In this document: positions 22,348-27,355 of the stretch, piece after piece
Numbering within the stretch: position 1 is the stretch's first letter
Layout of the letters: each line of letters opens with the position of its first letter
The notes under the pieces: model-generated
The model's database searches: none
The model's input: the letters and a program-made list of their open reading frames with translations, nothing else
Told to the model about the DNA's origin: nothing
NCBI GenBank assembly: GCA_964396055.1
Contig: CAYNDV010000053.1
Span: 1-27,355 of the forward strand
DNA: 27,355 nucleotides
Direction of reading: 5' to 3'
Source of the DNA: CAYJPV01 sp964396055
GTDB taxonomy: Bacteria > Acidobacteriota > Vicinamibacteria > Vicinamibacterales > JAKQTR01
Program-made: the position numbers and the translations under genes

Positions 22348-23742
22348 GTGCCATCCCTTCGCATCGTCGGAGGCGGCCTGGCGGGCTGCGAAGCCGCCTG
22401 GCAGGCCGCCTCGCGCGGCCTCGCGGTCACGTTGACCGAAATGCGTCCTGCGCGCCCGACCGAGGTGCACACGTCGGATCGGCTCGCCGAACTGGTCTGC
22501 AGCAATTCCCTGAGGGGCGACAAACTCGACAACGCCGTGGGCCTCCTGAAGGAGGAGATGCGCCGGTTGGGCTCGCTCATCATGCGGGCCGCGGATGCCA
22601 CACGCGTGCCTGCCGGTGCGGCGCTCGCCGTGGACCGCCACGCGTTTGCCGAGTTCGTCACGCGCGAGATCCAGGCCCACCCGCTCATCTCCGTCACGCG
22701 CGAGGAGGTGCGCGCGATCCCGGAGCCGCGCGGGCCGCAGGACCCGGTCATCCTCGCCACCGGACCGCTCACGTCGGCGGACCTGGCCGCCGCCGTCGCC
22801 GCGTTCGTCGGCCAGGATGCCCTGTATTTCTACGACGCGATCAGCCCCATCGTCCTGGCCGAGTCGATCGACCGCGCCAGGGTCTTCCGCGCGTCGCGGT
22901 ACGACCGCAGCCTGCGGGGGGCGCCCGGCGGGCCGCCCGAGGGGACCGAGCCTGGCGGGCCGGCGTGCGGCGTGGATGACGGGCAGGGCGATTACCTGAA
23001 CTGCCCGTTCACGAGGGCGGAGTACGAGGCCTTCTACGACGCGCTGATTCATGCCGAGTCCGCGACCGTCCACGACTTCGATCGCGAGCGGTTCTTCGAG
23101 GGGTGCCTGCCCATCGAGGTGCTCGCCAGCCGCGGACCCGACACGCTGCGGTTCGGGCCGATGAAACCCGTGGGGCTCACCGACCCGCGGACGGGACGCT
23201 GGCCGTACGCCGTGGTCCAGTTGCGCCAGGACACGCTGGCGGGGGAGCACTACAGCCTGGTGGGGTTCCAGACCCAGCTCAAGTGGGGCGAGCAGGCCCG
23301 GGTGCTCCGCCTGATCCCGGGCCTGGAGCGGGCGGAGTTCGTGCGCTACGGCATGGTGCACCGCAACACCTACGTTAATGGGCCGGCCGTGCTGCTCGAC
23401 ACGTGGCAGACGCGGGCGCGCCCGGATCTCTTCTTTGCGGGGCAGATGTCGGGCGTCGAAGGGTACGTCGAGAGCGCGGCGTCCGGGCTGCTGGCGGGCA
23501 TCAACGCCGCGGCGCTCGCGCGCGGCGTCGCGCCACGCGCGGCCCCGCGCACGACCGCAATTGGCGCCCTGGCCTATTACGTGTCGCACGCGAATGCGGC
23601 CACCTACGAGCCGAGCAACATCACCTTCGGTATCATGGAGCCCGTGAACCCGGCCCCGCGGGGCCGGGCGGAGCGCCGCCAGGCGATCGCGGAACGTGCC
23701 CTCCGGGATCTCGACGCCTGGATCACCGCGGCCGGCCGATAG
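22348..23742 (+). CDS. trmFO: Folate/FAD-dependent tRNA m5U54 methyltransferase TrmFO
   Basis: TrmFO makes ribothymidine at position 54 of tRNA using methylene-tetrahydrofolate and FADH2. The 464-aa protein starts at GTG 22348. FAD motif IVGGGLAGCEAAWQAA, then EMRPARPTEVHTSDRLAELVCSNSLRGD and ALAVDRHAFA, all family hallmarks. C-terminal FFAGQMSGVEGYVESAASGLLAGINAA is also conserved. Between the Arg-rich SRYDRS segment and DYLNCPF there is a Gly/Pro-rich insertion of roughly 20 residues (about 191-213) not typical of the family. Folate-dependent m5U54 is known in Firmicutes and several GC-rich phyla. Gap to topA 21 bp, to xerC 22 bp. Confidence 0.94.
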   Translation: MPSLRIVGGGLAGCEAAWQAASRGLAVTLTEMRPARPTEVHTSDRLAELVCSNSLRGDKLDNAVGLLKEEMRRLGSLIMRAADATRVPAGAALAVDRHAFAEFVTREIQAHPLISVTREEVRAIPEPRGPQDPVILATGPLTSADLAAAVAAFVGQDALYFYDAISPIVLAESIDRARVFRASRYDRSLRGAPGGPPEGTEPGGPACGVDDGQGDYLNCPFTRAEYEAFYDALIHAESATVHDFDRERFFEGCLPIEVLASRGPDTLRFGPMKPVGLTDPRTGRWPYAVVQLRQDTLAGEHYSLVGFQTQLKWGEQARVLRLIPGLERAEFVRYGMVHRNTYVNGPAVLLDTWQTRARPDLFFAGQMSGVEGYVESAASGLLAGINAAALARGVAPRAAPRTTAIGALAYYVSHANAATYEPSNITFGIMEPVNPAPRGRAERRQAIAERALRDLDAWITAAGR

Positions 23743-23764
23743 TCTGCAGCCTGTAGCTGTCGTC

Positions 23765-24754
23765 ATGCGCGAGCACCAGCGGGCCTTCCTCGAGTTCCTC
23801 CGCCTCAACCGCGGCGCGTCGCCGCACACCGTGGCGGCGTACGGGAGCGACCTCGATCAGTTCCTCGCGTACCTCGTGCTGCACACCGGCCGGGAGCGCA
23901 GCCGCCTGGTGCCCGGGGACTGCACGCTGGCGGCTATTCGCGGGTTCCTGGCCGAGTTGTACCGCGAGCGCCTCTCCCGGCCGTCGGCCGCCAGGAAGCT
24001 GGCGGCCGTCCGCGCGTTCACGCGGTACCTGCGCCGCGAGGGGCTGCTCGAGGGCGATCCGGGCGCGCTGGTCGCGACGCCGCGCGTGGAACAGAAGCTG
24101 CCCGCCCACCTCGAAGTGGACGAGATGGCGACGCTGCTCGAGACGCCCGATCCCGCCTCGCCGCTCGGCTGCCGGGACAAGGCGATGCTCGAGTTGCTGT
24201 ACGCCTCGGGGCTGCGCCTCGGCGAGCTGGTGGGCCTCAACCTCGACGATGTCAATCTCGGCGGGCGGATGGTGCGGGTGCTCGGGAAGGGGGCGAAGGA
24301 GCGCATCGTGCCGTTCAATACGACGGCGGCCGACGCGCTGCGGGCGTACCTGAAGGTCCGGCCCGCCCTCGAGCAGGAGGCGCGGCGGCAACGCACGGGG
24401 CCGCCCAGGCCGGCCGCACCGCGGGCACCGGGCCCGGGGCGCCCCCGCACAGCTGCCGCCAGCCCGCTGTTCCTGAACTTCCGCGGCGGCCGCCTCACCG
24501 GGCGCAGCGTGCATCGGCTGCTGCGCCAGTACGTGGCGCAGTGCCGCGCGCGGTTCGGCGTGAGCCCGCACGCCCTGCGCCACTCGTTTGCGACGCACCT
24601 GCTGGAGCGCGGGGCGGACCTGCGGGCGATCCAGGAACTGCTGGGCCACACCCGCCTGTCCACGACCCAGCGGTATACCCACGTGAGCGCGGCGCACCTG
24701 ATCGAGGTGTACCGGCAGGCCCATCCGCGCGCCCGCAAATCAATCCCGGATTGA
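23765..24754 (+). CDS. xerC: Tyrosine recombinase XerC/XerD
   Basis: Site-specific recombinase resolving chromosome dimers at dif. 329 aa from the ATG at 23765; an earlier in-frame start lies inside trmFO. N-terminal SAM-like domain to about residue 105, then the catalytic domain with Arg151, Lys175, His269-x-x-Arg272, His295 and nucleophile Tyr304 (HALRHSFATHLLERG, LLGHTRLSTTQRYTHVS). A Pro/Arg/Gly-rich insertion (about 203-235) lengthens it over the usual 295-305 aa. The last residues KSIPD and the TGA stop come from the inverted repeat at 24737-24802. Position after trmFO favours xerC over xerD. Confidence 0.92.
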   Translation: MREHQRAFLEFLRLNRGASPHTVAAYGSDLDQFLAYLVLHTGRERSRLVPGDCTLAAIRGFLAELYRERLSRPSAARKLAAVRAFTRYLRREGLLEGDPGALVATPRVEQKLPAHLEVDEMATLLETPDPASPLGCRDKAMLELLYASGLRLGELVGLNLDDVNLGGRMVRVLGKGAKERIVPFNTTAADALRAYLKVRPALEQEARRQRTGPPRPAAPRAPGPGRPRTAAASPLFLNFRGGRLTGRSVHRLLRQYVAQCRARFGVSPHALRHSFATHLLERGADLRAIQELLGHTRLSTTQRYTHVSAAHLIEVYRQAHPRARKSIPD

Positions 24755-24802
24755 TTTATGCACTCTCCGAACGGGCCGCATAAATCAATCCGGGATTGAT
24801 TT
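24737..24802. repeat. Perfect 25-bp inverted repeat shared by two convergent gene ends
   Basis: Left arm 24737-24761 and right arm 24778-24802 are exact reverse complements over 25 bp, with a 16-nt spacer. Each arm also contains its own palindrome: AAATCAATCC, one C/G, and its reverse complement. The element is AT-rich in a very GC-rich setting. Both flanking genes stop inside it and both encode KSIPD* there. As RNA it forms a very stable stem on either strand and may act as a bidirectional terminator, but no T-run follows. It could also be a dispersed mobile palindrome. Confidence 0.95.
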
Positions 24803-26041
24803 ACCCAGGAGGCGATCGAGGGCGACGTAGGCGCCCATGGCGGTGACGAGGGCCGGCACGGTGCCGCCGCTCGACGCGCCGCCGAGGGCGTAGGCCACCG
24901 CGCCGAGTCCCCATGCCGTCACGCCCGGCAGTGAGAACCCACCCGTTCGGGCGTACGGGCCCCGGCGATCGTACAGATCCTCGACGCGGACCGGCGTGCG
25001 CACGAGGAAGAACCGCGCCACCAGCACGCCGCCCACCGGCACGAGCACGCCGCCCAGCACGAGCATGAAGTCAACGTACCGATCGAGCCAGACGCCGCCT
25101 GCGGCGGCCAGGGTGGTGCCGATGATGCCAATCGACCAGATGGCACGCTGCTCGCCCGTCCGCGGGAACAGGCTGCGCCACGCGAGGCCGGACAGGTAGA
25201 TGTTCACGAAGTTCGTCGTGACGGTGGCCAGCACCATGAGCGTGGCCCCCCACCAGCCAAGCCGCAGCGCGGCGAGCATCGTCCCGGGATCGGTCGAACC
25301 CGCCACGCGCGCGGCGAACAGGCCGAGGGGCATGAGCCACAGGCTGGTCAGGGCGAGACCCAGGAAGACGCCGCCGAACGCGCCGCGCTCCGTGCGGGTG
25401 TAGCGCGAGTAGTCGGCGAACATGAGGATCCACGACACCTGGTACCCGATGACGATGTCGAGGGCTCGCGGCCATGGGAGCGCGGCGGTGGGGGCCGCGC
25501 CCGGCGTCGGGGCAGGCGCCGCCCACACGCCCCAGGTGATGACCGCGCCCACGACGAGCAGCAGCGGCACGGCGATGCGATCGGCGGCCTTCACCGCGCG
25601 TGGGCCGCCGGCCACGACGGCGGTCGAGCAGAAGCCCAGTGCCAGCACCCACCACACGTGCGCGCCGGGCCCACCGGCGAGCTGCGCGGCGACCGAGGCG
25701 GCAATCACCAGGTTGACCGCCATCCACGCGAAATTGGTGACGTAGAGCACGGCCGCCACCAGGCTCCCGCCCCGGAGGCCGAGGGCGGCGCGTGCCGCGA
25801 TGATCGACGGCACCCCCAGGCGCGGCCCGAGCGGGGCCAACGCCGCCACCAGCAGCGACCCGGCCACGGCGCCGACGGCGATGACGGCCACAGCGGCCCA
25901 GACCGGCAGCGAGCCCCACAGGCTGGCGCCGGCCTGCAACGTCGTCGCGACGATGTTCGCGCCCGCGAAGATGACGAAGAGATCGAGCGGCGACTGCGTG
26001 CGATCGCCGGGCGGGACGGGCCGGATGTCGGCTGCCTGCAT
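24785..26041 (-). CDS. NCS1-family permease (purine/cytosine/thiamine-type)
   Basis: A 418-aa membrane protein with about 12 hydrophobic segments. The start SPLDLFVIFAGANIVATTLQAGASLWG is the typical NCS1/CodB-type helix 1. GPRLGVPSIIAARAALGLRG and VTNFAWMAVNLVIAASV follow, and SWILMFADYSRYTR is the helix 6 signature of this family. Nucleobase, nucleoside, thiamine precursor or hydantoin are possible substrates; nothing in the neighbourhood decides. The ATG at 26041 follows GTGGGG; a GTG three codons upstream is possible. The C-terminal KSIPD is encoded by the inverted repeat. I looked for a riboswitch in the upstream stretch and saw none. Confidence 0.85.
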   Translation of the reverse strand: MQAADIRPVPPGDRTQSPLDLFVIFAGANIVATTLQAGASLWGSLPVWAAVAVIAVGAVAGSLLVAALAPLGPRLGVPSIIAARAALGLRGGSLVAAVLYVTNFAWMAVNLVIAASVAAQLAGGPGAHVWWVLALGFCSTAVVAGGPRAVKAADRIAVPLLLVVGAVITWGVWAAPAPTPGAAPTAALPWPRALDIVIGYQVSWILMFADYSRYTRTERGAFGGVFLGLALTSLWLMPLGLFAARVAGSTDPGTMLAALRLGWWGATLMVLATVTTNFVNIYLSGLAWRSLFPRTGEQRAIWSIGIIGTTLAAAGGVWLDRYVDFMLVLGGVLVPVGGVLVARFFLVRTPVRVEDLYDRRGPYARTGGFSLPGVTAWGLGAVAYALGGASSGGTVPALVTAMGAYVALDRLLGKSIPD

Positions 26042-26225
26042 CGTCCCCACAGCCTAAACCAGAACGGCGATCGGGCGGCGCGGTATCTCTGGAATACGCA
26101 CGCGCCCGGGGTGCGGTTCCGGCGGTCGCACAACATTTTTTGCGCCGCCGATCGTCCTTGACTCGCGCCGGCCGCGGCCGCATCGTGGCCTGAAGGACCG
26201 CGCCCGCGCGCGGCGAGGAGTGCGT

Positions 26226-27355
26226 GTGACGAGACGACGAAAGCTGAACGTGATGATGCCGCTCGTGAGCTTCGTGGCGTGCGTCGTGAGCGCCTACACC
26301 ACGCAGCAGGGCATGGCCACGGCCACGTCGGACCTGTTCGTGTCGGCCGGCGTGGCCCTCGCGGGCGGGTTCTTCCTGTTCGTGTTCTCGCTGTTCCTCA
26401 TGTGGCGCTTCCCGTACGCCGACACGAACCGACAGATCGGCTACGGCGTCGTCACGGTGGTGGTGCTGGCCCTCGCGTTCGGCTTCTCCACCCAGTGGAG
26501 CGTGATCGCGATGGGCGGCAAGGACGCGCTGAGCATCCATATGCAGCGGGTCCTGGAGCAGGCTGACGCGCAGGCGCTGACGCTCCTGCGCCAGGCGGCC
26601 ACCGAGGCGAACCTGGCGCCGCAGCTCGACGGCCTGGCCCGGCAGTACGAGAGCCTGGCGTCGCGCGAGACCGGCGGCGCCTTCTCGGGCCTGCAGGGCG
26701 AGGGCACCGTGGTGGCGACGCTGCGCAACATGTCCCAGATGTTCGGCAACCTGAGCCGGACCGTGAAGGGCGTGGACACGGACAACAAGGCGCTCTACGA
26801 CCGGTACAAGGAGCTGTCGGCCGAGGCGCGCAAGGTGGCGTCCGAGACCGAGCAGGCCGACGTGCGCGAGGTGGAGAAGATCCGCCGCAACAACCTGGCG
26901 TTCAGCCGCATCCTCGGCGACATCAACGAGGTCATGACCCGCATGCGCGAGTCGTCCTCGGCCGCCTACGTGCGCGTGGTGAATCAGAACCTCGGATCGA
27001 TGACGACCACCGGGAACGCGGCCGACTCGCCCGCGCAGCGCGAAGCCCTGGTCCGCCTCGAGAGCCTCAAGGAGGCGGCGGTGAAGGTGGTGGCCCAGAT
27101 CTCGGGCGGCCGGCGCCCGGAGGACGACACGGCGATCCAGGCGTTCACCATGATCCCCGCGGCGCGGGCCGTGTGGGTGTACGCGGGTGACGTGTTCTAC
27201 GCCTGGGCCGGCGGCGTCGCGATCGACGCCATTCCCACGATCTTCGTGATCCTGCTGACGCTGGGCCGGCCCGAGGAGGAGGAGGAGGAGCGCGACGACG
27301 AGCGCCGCCGCGCGGCGCGTCCCGTGCCGGCGCCCGGGGCGCCGAGAGCCGTGGC
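26226..27355 (+). CDS. Membrane protein with long coiled-coil domain, 3' end missing
   Basis: An open frame of 376 codons running off the right edge, starting at a GTG 5 bp after GAGGAG. It is not a recognised family. Three hydrophobic segments lie near residues 10-27, 37-60 and 72-92. Residues about 93-330 are helical and charged, with heptad-like Leu/Ala/Arg patterning (EQADAQALTLLRQAATEANL, REVEKIRRNNLAFSRILGD). A fourth hydrophobic segment (333-357) follows, then an acidic run EEEEEERDDE and a Pro/Arg/Ala tail. This could be a stretch- or signalling-type membrane scaffold; no enzymatic motif is visible. Upstream TTGACT at 26158-26163 is a possible -35 without a good -10. The gap 26042-26225 otherwise shows only a T-rich ATTTTTT stretch at 26145. 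Confidence 0.72.
   Translation, partial: MTRRRKLNVMMPLVSFVACVVSAYTTQQGMATATSDLFVSAGVALAGGFFLFVFSLFLMWRFPYADTNRQIGYGVVTVVVLALAFGFSTQWSVIAMGGKDALSIHMQRVLEQADAQALTLLRQAATEANLAPQLDGLARQYESLASRETGGAFSGLQGEGTVVATLRNMSQMFGNLSRTVKGVDTDNKALYDRYKELSAEARKVASETEQADVREVEKIRRNNLAFSRILGDINEVMTRMRESSSAAYVRVVNQNLGSMTTTGNAADSPAQREALVRLESLKEAAVKVVAQISGGRRPEDDTAIQAFTMIPAARAVWVYAGDVFYAWAGGVAIDAIPTIFVILLTLGRPEEEEEERDDERRRAARPVPAPGAPRAV

Noticed and set aside
19471..23829. A 1452-codon minus-strand open frame
   Set aside because: It is antisense to dprA, topA, trmFO and the start of xerC, which are all clear genes. Long antisense frames are expected at this GC content, and the protein shows only Arg/Gly/Pro/Ala/His-rich shadow composition.
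26042..26225. TPP or purine riboswitch ahead of the NCS1 permease
   Set aside because: No conserved riboswitch core elements found when reading the minus strand.

Overview
The window is uniformly GC-rich bacterial chromosome with tightly packed genes and no tRNA, rRNA, CRISPR array or transposase that I can see. The GC bias, the gene repertoire and the heptamer-repeat-filled gaps would fit an Acidobacteriota lineage such as Vicinamibacteria. That placement is an inference from general impression, not a search result.

Layout. (1) Positions 1-2253, minus strand: obgE, nadD, rsfS and the first codons of a probable comF, overlapping or nearly so. (2) 2254-2418: a gap made largely of three unrelated 7-bp tandem repeats. 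(3) 2419-16364: a pectin and hexuronate catabolic island. It has a divergent GntR/FCD regulator with a LOG-family partner on the minus strand. The plus strand carries three units: hexuronate MFS transporter + GH28; GH105 + DUF4861; and uxaE + SDR fructuronate reductase + LarA-family protein + 6-phosphogluconate dehydrogenase + PfkB kinase. (4) 16467-17058, minus: rpmA and rplU. (5) 17208-18315, minus: a lipoprotein and a TPR protein. (6) 18503-24754, plus: dprA, topA, trmFO, xerC, a classic housekeeping neighbourhood. (7) 24737-24802: a large perfect inverted repeat in which xerC and a convergent NCS1-type permease both end. (8) 26226 to the right edge: the start of an unrecognised membrane/coiled-coil protein.

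How the island may work. Secreted GH28 and GH105 enzymes release galacturonate and unsaturated uronates, and the MFS protein imports them. UxaE would epimerise tagaturonate to fructuronate and the SDR would reduce fructuronate to D-mannonate. The usual next step, mannonate dehydratase then KDG kinase and KDPG aldolase, is not encoded here. Instead there is a LarA-family nickel-pincer enzyme, a full-length 6-phosphogluconate dehydrogenase and a sugar kinase. LarA homologues include D-gluconate 2-epimerases, and D-mannonate is the C2 epimer of D-gluconate. The gene order therefore suggests a bypass: fructuronate, mannonate, gluconate, 6-phosphogluconate, ribulose-5-phosphate. The cofactor-binding residues of both dehydrogenases suggest NAD, which would make the bypass redox-neutral. 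This is the candidate new system.

The three plus-strand units each have a clear -35/-10 pair with 17-bp spacing, and each has a TGGT-N3-ACC-like palindrome on or next to the -10. This is the type of site FadR-subfamily GntR proteins bind. The island sits between rpmA and obgE, genes that are normally adjacent, and heptamer repeats lie at both borders.
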